Assembly: GCF_010448835.1 (NCBI RefSeq)
Contig: NZ_CP048409.1
Span: 496,001 to 560,000 of the forward strand
Length of the DNA: 64,000 nt
Origin: Draconibacterium halophilum
GTDB taxonomy: Bacteria; Bacteroidota; Bacteroidia; Bacteroidales; Prolixibacteraceae
Reading direction: 5' to 3'
Positions 54,131 to 62,892 of the stretch are shown in pieces; the first letter of the stretch is position 1, and every line of letters begins with the position of its first letter. The position numbers were made by a program, and so were the translations under genes. The notes under the pieces are model-generated. The model saw only the letters and a program-made list of their open reading frames with translations, was not told the origin of the DNA and ran no database searches.

Positions 54131-54212
54131 TGTCATTTCGAAGGAAGAATGACTGAGAAATCTCTTTCAAATTACTCCGAAAAATAGATTTCTCACTGCG
54201 TTCGAAATGACA
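54131..54212. repeat. two-part inverted repeat over the regulator's 5' end
   Basis: Outer arms TGTCATTTCGAA (54131-54142) and TTCGAAATGACA (54201-54212), inner arms TGAGAAATCT (54154-54163) and AGATTTCTCA (54186-54195). A further half-unit, TTCGAAATGACA, repeats at 54219-54231. It looks like a dispersed repeat of the kind common between Bacteroidota genes. Confidence 0.75.
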
Positions 54213-54270
54213 ATTGGTTTTCGAAATGACAAATCAAAATTAGACTAAGCCCAAACCATTTCCAATCAAC

Positions 54271-54310
54271 TGTAAAAATATTTTACAATATTCTGTAAAT
54301 ATTTTTAACG
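54271..54310. promoter_or_regulatory. tandem palindromes, candidate enhancer for the NtrC-type regulator
   Basis: TGTAAAAATATTTTACA (54271-54287) and TGTAAATATTTTTAACG (54294-54310) are two near-palindromes with centres 23 bp apart, about two helical turns. They lie 53-92 bp before the -24 element, a usual place for dimers of a sigma-54 activator. Confidence 0.6.
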
Positions 54311-54362
54311 ATTCAAAGTGAGCTGAATTGGTAAGTTGCACTAAATCAATGTGTAGGCTTTG

Positions 54363-54378
54363 TGGCATTATAATGGCA
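54363..54378 (+). promoter_or_regulatory. sigma-54 (-24/-12) promoter of the efflux operon
   Basis: TGGCATTATAATGGCA follows TGGCACGnnnnTTGCW with exact GG-to-GC spacing. GG lies at 54364-54365 and GC at 54376-54377. Mismatches are limited to the less conserved positions. Transcription would begin near 54389, 16 bp before ATG 54405, which also excludes the upstream TTG start at 54360. Confidence 0.65.
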
Positions 54379-54404
54379 CGGATAGTAAAAACAATTTTTA
54401 TACG

Positions 54405-55772
54405 ATGATCAAGAAGCGAATAGTTTTTATAATAGTTTTATATTTAATAATTGGAAATACGATTCAGGCTCAACAAAAGTGGAGTTTGAACCAATGTATT
54501 TCTTATGCCATTGAAAACAACATCAATTTAAAAGAGTACGAGATTCTTGAAAAACTGTCGCTGGAAGACGCGCAACAAGCCAAGCGCAACATGTTGCCGG
54601 ATTTAAATGCATCAACCAGTGCGGGATTGAACTTTGGTCGCTCAGTCGATCCAAATACGAACGCTTATATCAATACCGAGTTTTTTAACAACACTTATAA
54701 TTTGTCATCGTCTATTGCCGTTTTTGATGGATTTCGTATTCAGAACCGGATAAAATATCAGCAATTCAGAAAACAGGCCTCGGAATACAATCGTTTAAAC
54801 GCAACCGATGATTTGGCTTTTAACGTGATGGTGGCCTTTTTCGATGTGGTTTATTACAAGGGAATGCTCGAAATTGCCAATGAGCAGGTAGAAGCCTCGA
54901 AGCTAAGTTTGAAAACAACAGAAAAGAAAGTGGAAGTGGGTTTAAAAGCTAAAACCGACTTACTGGACATGCGGGCTAATCTGGAAGAGGAAGAACTAAA
55001 CAAAATTAAGATTGAAAACACAGTGGAAACAGCCACCTTAAAACTGAAACAACTGATGAATTATGTGTCAGCTGATGAAATGGAACTGGTAGATGATTCG
55101 TCGATTGTAGTTAATGAAAAAGTAGCCCAGCCGCAACAACTTTTTGAGCAATACACCAGTTGGTCACCTTATTACCAATCGATTGAAGCCAATGTAAACG
55201 CCACCGAAAAAGGCCTTGCTTTGAGTCGCTCGGCACTCTATCCTTCGCTTTATGCCAATGGATCGTATAACACCGGTTTTTACGAAACCAATACCGATGC
55301 CGATGGTAATACGGTGGCTTTTGGCGATCAATGGAAAAACAACAAAAATCAGTATTTGGGAGCCCGGTTAAGTATTCCAATTTTTAATAAATGGGCGATT
55401 CGCTCCGATGTGAAAAAAGCAAAACTCGAACTGCAACAGGCCAAAAATAACCTCGATAATGAAAGGCAAAAACTGTTTTTCGAGATGGTAAATAACCTCA
55501 CCGAATTGGAAGCTTTGTACAAAGAACACAGTCAGTATGTAAAACGTACCGAGGTTGACCAGTTGGCCTTTCAGGCTGCCGAAAAGAAATTCGACCAGGG
55601 CTTGATTGATATCAACGATTACTACATTGCTAAAAACCGGTTGGCAACTACTCAGAGTTCGGTTTTACGCTCGCGCACGCTGTGGGAGATAAAAATGAAA
55701 GTACTGCAGTTTTACAGAGGACAGCGTTTTTGGGAAGGTGCCCCCTCTAACTCCCCCAGGGGGGAGAATTAA
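54405..55772 (+). CDS. TolC-family outer-membrane efflux protein
   Basis: 455 residues from ATG 54405, with signal peptide (IVFIIVLYLIIGNTIQAQQ). It has the TolC pattern: LNQCISYAIENNINLKEYEI near the start, long coiled-coil helices (LEDAQQAKRNMLPDLNASTS; GLALSRSALYPSLYANGSYN), and a repeat of the fold in the second half (LEEEELNKIKIENTVE; ARLSIPIFNKWAIRSDVKKA). The last nine residues or so (after RFWEG) are encoded by an interspersed GC-rich repeat and not by family sequence. It forms the outer-membrane channel for the adaptor and ABC pump encoded next. First gene of the operon. Confidence 0.9.
   Translation: MIKKRIVFIIVLYLIIGNTIQAQQKWSLNQCISYAIENNINLKEYEILEKLSLEDAQQAKRNMLPDLNASTSAGLNFGRSVDPNTNAYINTEFFNNTYNLSSSIAVFDGFRIQNRIKYQQFRKQASEYNRLNATDDLAFNVMVAFFDVVYYKGMLEIANEQVEASKLSLKTTEKKVEVGLKAKTDLLDMRANLEEEELNKIKIENTVETATLKLKQLMNYVSADEMELVDDSSIVVNEKVAQPQQLFEQYTSWSPYYQSIEANVNATEKGLALSRSALYPSLYANGSYNTGFYETNTDADGNTVAFGDQWKNNKNQYLGARLSIPIFNKWAIRSDVKKAKLELQQAKNNLDNERQKLFFEMVNNLTELEALYKEHSQYVKRTEVDQLAFQAAEKKFDQGLIDINDYYIAKNRLATTQSSVLRSRTLWEIKMKVLQFYRGQRFWEGAPSNSPRGEN
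55740..55766. repeat. interspersed repeat A (pairs with D)
   Basis: Starts GCCCCCTCTAACTCCCCC; reverse complement of repeat D (57257-57284) apart from one missing base. It overlaps the last codons of the TolC-like gene. Confidence 0.85.
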
Positions 55773-55821
55773 AAAACGGATGAGAATGATAAACATAGTT
55801 CTAAAATAAATGCTCAAAACT

Positions 55822-55849
55822 CCTCCCCTTGGGGAGGTTGGGTGGGGCT
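55822..55849. repeat. interspersed repeat B (pairs with C)
   Basis: Contains the self-complementary CCTCCCCTTGGGGAGG, then TTGGGTGGGGCT. Its reverse complement matches repeat C in 27 of 28 bases. It ends 15 bp before the adaptor start. Confidence 0.85.
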
Positions 55850-55864
55850 TAAAGTACCATCGAT

Positions 55865-57121
55865 ATGGGAATGGATAAACAAATAGAAAAGAAAAAAGGC
55901 TTAAAAGCCAAACACATTATTTGGATTGTTGGTGGATTGGCATTTGCCTTTCTGTTGTATAAAGTGGTGATGGGAAGCAGCGGCTCGGTGTTTCGTGCCG
56001 AGAAAGATAAGCTAACGATTAGCACAGTTACCGACGGCGAGTTTAACGACTACATTACCGTAATTGGCCAGGTGGAACCCATTACAACAATTTTCCTTGA
56101 TGTGGAAGAAGGGGGAAAAGTGGAAGAGATTTTCATTGAAGAAGGAGCGATGATAAAAAAGGGGGATGTGATTCTGAGATTGAAAAACAACGACCTGAAT
56201 ACCACCATTATGAACAGCGAGTCGAATATGGCTTACCATTCCAACGAGCTACGGAATACACAAATTGCCATTGAACAACAACAGATCGGTAATCAACGAG
56301 CCAAGCTGCAGATTGATCTTCAGGTAACTCAGGCAGAGCGCAAATACAAACAATATAAAGCATTGTACGACGATGAACTGATTGCCCGGGAGGAATACCT
56401 GCGGGCAAAGGAAGACTATGAGCTGACGTTAAAAGAAAAGGAGTTAACATACCTGAAGTTTGAGCAGGATTCGATTTTCCGCACTAACCAGAAGAAAAAT
56501 ATGGACGAGAGTCTGGAAAACATGAGGGATAACCTGAAAATGGCTCGCCTAAGGCTGGATAACCTGAATGTAAAAGCGCCAGAGGATGGTCAGCTGGGAT
56601 TATTAAATGCCGAGATAGGTGAGTCTATTGGGCGAGGTCAGCGCATTGGGATGGTAAATATTTTAACCAATTTTAAAATCAATGCACTCATCGACGAGCA
56701 CTACATCGACCGGGTTCGTCGCGGACTGAATTCCTCATTCGATCGTGGTGGCGACAATTATAAGCTTACAGTTAAAAAAGTATATCCCGAAGTTCGCGAA
56801 GGCCAGTTTGAAATTGATATGATTTTTGAAGGAGCCAAACCGGATAACATCCGAACCGGGCAAACCTACCACACAAAATTGCAGCTGGGGCAACCGGAAA
56901 AAGCAGTGCTCATTCCAAAAGGTGGTTTCTTCCAAAGTACAGGTGGGCAATGGGTGTATGTGTTAAACGATAACGAAACAGAAGCTGAAAAACGCAGTAT
57001 CCGAATTGGAAAGCAAAATCCACAGTATTACGAGGTTTTGGAAGGTTTGAAAGCAGGAGAAAAAGTAATTACGTCGAGTTACGACTTGTTTGGCGACAAC
57101 GACAAGATCGTTTTTAAGTAA
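55865..57121 (+). CDS. periplasmic adaptor (HlyD/MacA-like membrane fusion protein)
   Basis: 418 residues. An N-terminal membrane anchor (HIIWIVGGLAFAFLLYKVVM, about residues 18-37) precedes a barrel-sandwich segment (EEGGKVEEIFIEEGAMIKKGDVILRL, quoted in part: VEEIFIEEGAMIKKGDVILR). A long coiled coil (QVTQAERKYKQYKALYDDEL onward) and the second half-motif LNVKAPEDGQLGLLNAEIGE follow. The end has a beta-barrel domain (VLIPKGGFFQSTGGQWVYVL). It links the inner-membrane ABC permeases to the TolC-like channel. The gene is closely bracketed by nested inverted repeats, 15 bp before the start and directly after the stop. Confidence 0.92.
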   Translation: MGMDKQIEKKKGLKAKHIIWIVGGLAFAFLLYKVVMGSSGSVFRAEKDKLTISTVTDGEFNDYITVIGQVEPITTIFLDVEEGGKVEEIFIEEGAMIKKGDVILRLKNNDLNTTIMNSESNMAYHSNELRNTQIAIEQQQIGNQRAKLQIDLQVTQAERKYKQYKALYDDELIAREEYLRAKEDYELTLKEKELTYLKFEQDSIFRTNQKKNMDESLENMRDNLKMARLRLDNLNVKAPEDGQLGLLNAEIGESIGRGQRIGMVNILTNFKINALIDEHYIDRVRRGLNSSFDRGGDNYKLTVKKVYPEVREGQFEIDMIFEGAKPDNIRTGQTYHTKLQLGQPEKAVLIPKGGFFQSTGGQWVYVLNDNETEAEKRSIRIGKQNPQYYEVLEGLKAGEKVITSSYDLFGDNDKIVFK

Positions 57122-57122
57122 G

Positions 57123-57150
57123 AGCCCCTCCCAACCTCCCCAAGGGGAGG
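57123..57150. repeat. interspersed repeat C (pairs with B)
   Basis: AGCCCCTCCCAACCTCCCC... begins one base after the adaptor stop. Inverted partner of B with one mismatch. A related GC-rich unit, with CTCCCTAACCCGCTCCAACG, follows at about 57164-57188. Confidence 0.85.
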
Positions 57151-57256
57151 AGGAAGCAGGCCTCTCCCTAACCCGCTCCAACGGAAAGGGAACAAGAAGA
57201 GAGAACAAAGACATTAAAATGAACAACAAATAATTGAAATATAAATTTTTAAAATC

Positions 57257-57284
57257 CTCCCCCCTCGGGGGAGTTAGAGGGGGC
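57257..57284. repeat. interspersed repeat D (pairs with A)
   Basis: Contains CTCCCCCCTCGGGGGAG, then TTAGAGGGGGC. Inverted partner of A with one extra base. It lies 7 bp before the ATPase start, so it could affect translation of that gene. Confidence 0.85.
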
Positions 57285-57291
57285 TTCTATC

Positions 57292-57990
57292 ATGATAAAA
57301 ACAACAGAACTAACAAAAGTATTTCGCACAGAAGAAATTGAAACCAGTGCCTTGAATAAGGTTAATCTGCACATTAAAAAGGGCGAATTTGTGGCCATTA
57401 TGGGACCATCGGGTTGTGGAAAATCAACCTTGCTGAATATTATTGGCTTGCTCGACAACCCAACTGGCGGAGAATATTACTTTGATGGCGAGGAAGTTGG
57501 CGGACTAAAAGAACGTAATCGCACATTACTGCGCAAAGGAAACATCGGCTTTGTTTTCCAAAGTTTCAATTTAATCGACGAATTGAATGTGTATGAAAAC
57601 GTGGAACTTCCTTTAATTTATTTGAAGTTAAAAGCCCGCGAACGTAAAGAAATGGTTGAAAAAGTATTGGAACGCATGAAAATTGCTCACCGTAAAAAAC
57701 ACTTTCCGCAGCAATTGTCGGGTGGCCAGCAACAACGTGTGGCCATTGCCCGTGCGGTAGTTGCCAATCCAAAATTAATATTGGCCGATGAGCCAACCGG
57801 AAACCTTGACTCTAAAAACGGACTCGAAGTAATGAATCTGTTAACCGAACTCAACCGCGAAGGTACAACCATTGTAATGGTAACTCACTCGATGCACGAT
57901 TCAGAATTTGCTCACCGCGTTGTAAACCTGTTCGATGGACAAATTATTACTGAGGAAGTGAAAAAGGAGATGGGAGAAGTGCTGCTATAA
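57292..57990 (+). CDS. ABC transporter ATP-binding protein (LolD/MacB type)
   Basis: 232 residues, all nucleotide-binding domain. Walker A is GPSGCGKSTLLN (about residues 39-50), the Q-loop GFVFQSFNLIDELNVYENVE, the signature LSGGQQQRVAIARA, Walker B LILADEPTGNLDSKNGLEVM, and the H-loop VTHSMHD. The type matches MacB/LolD ATPases that drive permeases with large periplasmic domains (mechanotransmission and not pore transport). It serves the permeases encoded downstream. Confidence 0.96.
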   Translation: MIKTTELTKVFRTEEIETSALNKVNLHIKKGEFVAIMGPSGCGKSTLLNIIGLLDNPTGGEYYFDGEEVGGLKERNRTLLRKGNIGFVFQSFNLIDELNVYENVELPLIYLKLKARERKEMVEKVLERMKIAHRKKHFPQQLSGGQQQRVAIARAVVANPKLILADEPTGNLDSKNGLEVMNLLTELNREGTTIVMVTHSMHDSEFAHRVVNLFDGQIITEEVKKEMGEVLL

Positions 57991-58062
57991 TCTTATTTAT
58001 ACAGTACAAAATGGTACTCGTAGGTACGAAACTATTAATTGTTCACCTAAAAAATCAGATTC

Positions 58063-60462
58063 ATGTTTAAAAATTACCTAAAAACCGCACTCCGAAATCT
58101 GATGAGGAACAAATTTTATTCCTTAATAAATATTGTTGGTTTGGCCATTGGTATTTCTGCATGTATTCTAATTCTTTTGTATGTACAATCCGAAATCAGT
58201 TACGATAAATTTCACGATAAAGCCGACCGCATTTATCGGGTAAATTTATTTGCTGTATTAAGTGATGACAACATTAATCAACCGGTAACCAATCCGCCTT
58301 TGGCAAGGGTAATGCAAAATGAAATTCCTGAAGTTGAAGAAGCTGTTCGAATAACTAATTTTTCGCAACCTGTTATCCGACATAATGATGATGTATTTAA
58401 CGAAACAGAGTGGTATTTTGCTGATGCCAATTTTTTCAAAATCTTTACTGCACCTTTTATTATCGGCAATCCTGAAAATGCTTTGGCACAACCTAACTCA
58501 GTGGTTTTAACCGAATCAACTGCGAAACGCTATTTTGGAGAAAACAATCCTGTCGGGCAATTTCTCACCTGGGAAAACGACCGCGATTATCTGATAACAG
58601 GAGTGATACATGACTTCCCTCAAAACTCACATATTAAACCCGACTTTCTGGCCTCAATAAAGGGACAGAAGGTTGATAATAATATGGAATGGATAAACAA
58701 CATGGTTTATACTTATTTCCTGATGAAAGAAGGATTTACCAAACAGGATGTAGATGCCAAACTTGAAGGGCTGGTGACAAAATATGTTGGACCAACCGTA
58801 AAACAATACATGGGTGTTTCGTTTGAAGATTTTCTGGCGCAGGGAGCAAAATACCGCTGGTATGCACAACCAATAAGCGAAATTCATTTCGACAGAGATG
58901 TATCGCAGGGGCCTGAACCTTTGGGCAATAAAAGCTACATGTTAATATTCTCGATTATTGCAGTTTTTATACTTGTAATCGCTTGTATAAATTACATGAA
59001 TATGTCTACTGCACGCTCGGCCAAACGGGCAAAAGAGGTTGGAATAAAAAAAGCATTGGGTTCAAACCATAAATCTCTTGTAATCCAATTTTTGTCCGAA
59101 TCAATTTTTGTTACCCTAATTGCATTGGTACTTGCATTGGTACTCATAAAATTAATGCTTCAGGGTTTTAATAGTTTAATCGATAAACAACTTGTTTTTT
59201 ATTACTTCAACAATTTCAAAACGATTCCATTAATGATCCTTTTTGGAATTGGAATTGGAATAATTGCCGGCAGTTACCCCGCCTTCTTTTTGGCATCGTT
59301 TAATCCTGTAAAAGTTATAAAAGGAGTTCACAAATCTGAAGGATCGCAGGGGAAATTGCGCAGCGGATTAGTTATTTTTCAATTAATAGTGTCCATTATT
59401 CTCTTTTCAGGAGCCTTTTTGATAAGCAAACAATTGAGTTTTCTTCAGAATAAAGAATTGGGCTTTAACAAAGAAAATCTTGTTGTAATAAACAAAGCCA
59501 ATTACCTTGGAAACCGAATGTCATCTTTTAAAAATGAATTACTTGCTCAGTCTGGAATTCTGCAAATTACAAACACTTCTTCAGTTCCGGGGCGAATTAA
59601 CACCAGCAGCACATTTTTTCATCATTCGGCAAACGATCCCCGTGGAATGAATAACATCTGGACCGATTGTGATTTTATAAAAACTTACGAGGTAGAATTA
59701 AAAGAAGGTCGTTTTTTTGAAGAAGGTAATCCATCAAATGCCAGATCGGTTGTACTAAACGAATTGGCTGTTAAAAGACTGGATATTGAGGATCCGATTG
59801 GTAAAAAACTTTACCAGCAGGAAAAAACGGATGAGGACGCCTACACAATTATAGGTGTCATGAAAGACTTTAATTGCGAATCGCTACATCAGGAAATGAG
59901 CTCTTTGGTAATATTCAACGGAAATGGTGAAAACTTAACTGTAAGAATTGCAGGAGGTGAACTTCAGCAAAGTCTTAAAACAATTCAACAGACCTGGGAT
60001 AAATTTGCCAACGGACAAAGTTTAGACTTTGTGTTTTTCGATGAAGATTTTGGCCGTTTATACAATGCCGAAGTGCGAACCAGAAAAATAGTTACCATAT
60101 TCTCTGGACTCGCAATTTTAATTGCCTGTTTAGGACTTCTTGCTTTAGCCGCTTTTGTTGCCGAACAACGTACAAAAGAAATTGGAGTTCGAAAAGTAAA
60201 CGGTGCCCGCATCGGAGAAATTCTTCTTTCGCTTAACCGTAATTTTATGAAATGGGTGGGAATTGCATTTGTAATTGCTGTTCCCGGAGCCTGGTATTTA
60301 TTAAATAACTGGCTCGAAAATTTTGCTTACAAAACAAATCTGAGCTGGTGGGTATTTGCTCTGGCCGGACTTGCAGCACTCATTCTAACAATTATTACCG
60401 TTAGTTGGATCAGTTGGAAAGCAGCCACCAAAAATCCGGTGGAGGCCTTGAGGTACGAATAA
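58063..60462 (+). CDS. FtsX/MacB-type ABC permease (first)
   Basis: 799 residues. N-terminal FKNYLKTALRNLMRNKFYSL and the first transmembrane helix (LINIVGLAIGISACILILLY), a large MacB-like periplasmic core (about 45-280), three FtsX helices (AVFILVIACINYMNMSTARS ... IPLMILFGIGIGIIAGSYPA), a second periplasmic core (about 450-660), and a closing FtsX set ending in NPVEALRYE. This duplicated MacB_PCD-FtsX layout with eight helices is frequent in Bacteroidota. It works with the ATPase to push a substrate through adaptor and channel. The substrate is unknown. Confidence 0.92.
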   Translation: MFKNYLKTALRNLMRNKFYSLINIVGLAIGISACILILLYVQSEISYDKFHDKADRIYRVNLFAVLSDDNINQPVTNPPLARVMQNEIPEVEEAVRITNFSQPVIRHNDDVFNETEWYFADANFFKIFTAPFIIGNPENALAQPNSVVLTESTAKRYFGENNPVGQFLTWENDRDYLITGVIHDFPQNSHIKPDFLASIKGQKVDNNMEWINNMVYTYFLMKEGFTKQDVDAKLEGLVTKYVGPTVKQYMGVSFEDFLAQGAKYRWYAQPISEIHFDRDVSQGPEPLGNKSYMLIFSIIAVFILVIACINYMNMSTARSAKRAKEVGIKKALGSNHKSLVIQFLSESIFVTLIALVLALVLIKLMLQGFNSLIDKQLVFYYFNNFKTIPLMILFGIGIGIIAGSYPAFFLASFNPVKVIKGVHKSEGSQGKLRSGLVIFQLIVSIILFSGAFLISKQLSFLQNKELGFNKENLVVINKANYLGNRMSSFKNELLAQSGILQITNTSSVPGRINTSSTFFHHSANDPRGMNNIWTDCDFIKTYEVELKEGRFFEEGNPSNARSVVLNELAVKRLDIEDPIGKKLYQQEKTDEDAYTIIGVMKDFNCESLHQEMSSLVIFNGNGENLTVRIAGGELQQSLKTIQQTWDKFANGQSLDFVFFDEDFGRLYNAEVRTRKIVTIFSGLAILIACLGLLALAAFVAEQRTKEIGVRKVNGARIGEILLSLNRNFMKWVGIAFVIAVPGAWYLLNNWLENFAYKTNLSWWVFALAGLAALILTIITVSWISWKAATKNPVEALRYE

Positions 60463-60525
60463 TAATAAACAATTTAGAAACTGGTTACCAGATAATAGAA
60501 GTCAGAAATAAAACTAAATGTTACA

Positions 60526-62874
60526 ATGAATACAGTTAGAACAGCAATACGTACTTTTTTAAGATATCGCATCTACACCCTAGTAAATTTAACAGGATTA
60601 GTATTGGCCTTTTCGTTTGCCATTGCTCTTTTAATGCATGTCCAATTCGAATTTTCTTTCGATAAATTCCATCGCGATAAAAATCAAATATTCAGGGTAA
60701 ATGAAATTTCAACAAACCCTAAAAGCACAGAAATTTCGCCTGCTATTCGAGCACCGTATGGGCCAGCATTAGAAGCGGAAATTCCAGAAATTCAAAATTA
60801 TGTCAGAATAAAACCAGCAAGAGAAGAACTGGCGTGGGGAGAAAACAAGATGAGGTTCGACAAAGTGTTGTATGCTGATAATAATTTCTTTCAATTCTTT
60901 ACCTTCTCTCTGCTTACAGGCAATCCTTCAAATGTTTTAAATGACAATGAAATTGTTATTACCGAAGAAACTGCCGACAAGTTATTTGGAGAGCTAGATG
61001 CGATTGGTAAATCCCTTTTATTGAAAAACAAATTATACACTGTTTCTGCTATTGCCAAAAATCCTCCGCATAATTCACACATTCAATTCGATGCAATTGT
61101 TCCGATCAACACCCTCCTTAATTCTCCCGACATTTATGTGGGCTGGGATGGTGGAATGTCAACACATACTTTTGTTCAGGTAACTGAAAAAGCTAAACAA
61201 AAAACTATTAAAGATAAATTGGTTCCCTTTTTATGGTCGAAGGTTAATGAGAAAAATGAAGACAGTGGTTTTTTCTCCGAGTTTACGCTCGAACCCTTGA
61301 CCAGGATCCACCTTTTTTCTGATGTGGATTATGATAATTTTAAAAAATCCGATATCAAAAGTGTACTGATTTTATTATTAATCAGTTGTATAATTCTGTT
61401 TGTTGCCATTCTAAATTTTATTTTTATTTCAACCGGAATTCTGTCATACCGTGGTAAAGAGTTCCAGATTAAAAATTATTTAGGCTCTGGCAGGTTTGAA
61501 GTTTTCAAACAATTGTTTGTCGAAAATAGTTTGCAATTTTCAGTTGCAGTTCTGTTCTCCATGCTGTTGGTAGTTACTTCCGAAAACTTTATTTGTTCTT
61601 TATTCGGCTACAGCTTTAATTTTCTTACCGGAAAGATTTTCTCCACTACCCTTTTTCTACTTATTTTTTGTGTGCTAGTGAGTCTTCTAATTAGCTTCAT
61701 GGCATCATATAATTATTTCAAAAATATTGGAACAGGTTCTTCAGTCCAAATAACTAGTGTGGGGTTTCGGAATAAGAAATTAATTTCTGTATCGGCAATC
61801 CAGATTGGTTTATCTATTGTTTTAATATCTTCTGTTATTGTTACCTCCAAGCAGTTGAATTACGCACTTAATAAAGATTTGGGTTTTACACAAGAAAACA
61901 TTATTCAAATTTCGCATTCTGAAATTGGACAAAAAAAGGACGCATTAATTAATGAAATTGGGAAATTGCCAGGCGTTAGAAACGTTACTGCCAGCTTTGG
62001 AATTCCTGGACTTGAAACTACAGCAAACGGTTATAGACCGGAAGGTGGAGACCAATGGTACATCTATAGTGCATTGTATGCTGATGAAAACTTTTTAGCT
62101 ACTTACGACATAAAACTTCAGGAAGGAAGAAATTTTCACACTGGAAAATCAGGCGAGAATGAACCTTTTCTTATCAACCGAACTCTGGCAACATCGCTTG
62201 GTTGGGATAATCCAATCGGGAAAACACTTTTTAGAAATGGAACTCACGAAATAATTGGTATAGTAGAGGATTTTCATGTGGGTTTAATCTACTCCAAAAT
62301 TCCGCCTCTTATTATTTCGAAAGAAATGCAGGAAAATTTTTATTCACTTTCGGTAGCCATTCAAACAGATAACACCAAACAAACACTAGCAAATATCGAA
62401 AAACGCTGGAAGAATGTAATGCCCGGTGTTCCTTTTGAGTATTCTTTTTATGATGAAAAATTTGAAAAATTGTACGCAAATATTCAGCGAACAACTAACA
62501 TATTGTTACTATTTACAGCCATTGCCATCATTATCTCGATGTTGGGATTATTTGGTATTTCGTTGATGCTTGTGAATAGCAAAACCAAAGAAATTGGCAT
62601 TAGAAGAGTAAACGGCGCAAGAGTATCAGAAATACTAACGATGCTCAACCGCGACTTTATAAAATGGGTAGCCATATCTTTTGTGGTAGCCTGCCCAATT
62701 TCGTACTACGCCATGAATAAATGGCTCGAAAACTTTGCTTACAAAACCAATTTGAGCTGGTGGATTTTTGCTTTGGCAGGAGTGCTGGCATTGGGAATTG
62801 CATTACTAACAGTGAGTTGGCAGAGTTGGCGGGCAGCTACCAGAAACCCTGTTGAGGCACTCAGATATGAGTAA
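60526..62874 (+). CDS. FtsX/MacB-type ABC permease (second)
   Basis: 782 residues, same plan as the preceding permease: RTAIRTFLRYRIYTLVNLTG at the start, MacB core (FRVNEISTNPKSTEISPAIR; NPPHNSHIQFDAIVPINTLL), FtsX helices (SVLILLLISCIILFVAILNF), a second core, and nearly the same last 60 residues (WLENFAYKTNLSWWIFALAG; NPVEALRYE). The near-identical C-terminal end suggests recent gene conversion or strong constraint. It may pair with the first permease as a heterodimer, or handle a separate substrate. Confidence 0.92.
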   Translation: MNTVRTAIRTFLRYRIYTLVNLTGLVLAFSFAIALLMHVQFEFSFDKFHRDKNQIFRVNEISTNPKSTEISPAIRAPYGPALEAEIPEIQNYVRIKPAREELAWGENKMRFDKVLYADNNFFQFFTFSLLTGNPSNVLNDNEIVITEETADKLFGELDAIGKSLLLKNKLYTVSAIAKNPPHNSHIQFDAIVPINTLLNSPDIYVGWDGGMSTHTFVQVTEKAKQKTIKDKLVPFLWSKVNEKNEDSGFFSEFTLEPLTRIHLFSDVDYDNFKKSDIKSVLILLLISCIILFVAILNFIFISTGILSYRGKEFQIKNYLGSGRFEVFKQLFVENSLQFSVAVLFSMLLVVTSENFICSLFGYSFNFLTGKIFSTTLFLLIFCVLVSLLISFMASYNYFKNIGTGSSVQITSVGFRNKKLISVSAIQIGLSIVLISSVIVTSKQLNYALNKDLGFTQENIIQISHSEIGQKKDALINEIGKLPGVRNVTASFGIPGLETTANGYRPEGGDQWYIYSALYADENFLATYDIKLQEGRNFHTGKSGENEPFLINRTLATSLGWDNPIGKTLFRNGTHEIIGIVEDFHVGLIYSKIPPLIISKEMQENFYSLSVAIQTDNTKQTLANIEKRWKNVMPGVPFEYSFYDEKFEKLYANIQRTTNILLLFTAIAIIISMLGLFGISLMLVNSKTKEIGIRRVNGARVSEILTMLNRDFIKWVAISFVVACPISYYAMNKWLENFAYKTNLSWWIFALAGVLALGIALLTVSWQSWRAATRNPVEALRYE

Positions 62875-62892
62875 ACAATAAAATACGATGAA

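Noticed and set aside
54360..54404. TTG start giving a longer TolC-like protein
   Set aside because: It would lie upstream of the sigma-54 promoter, and ATG 54405 gives a proper signal peptide.
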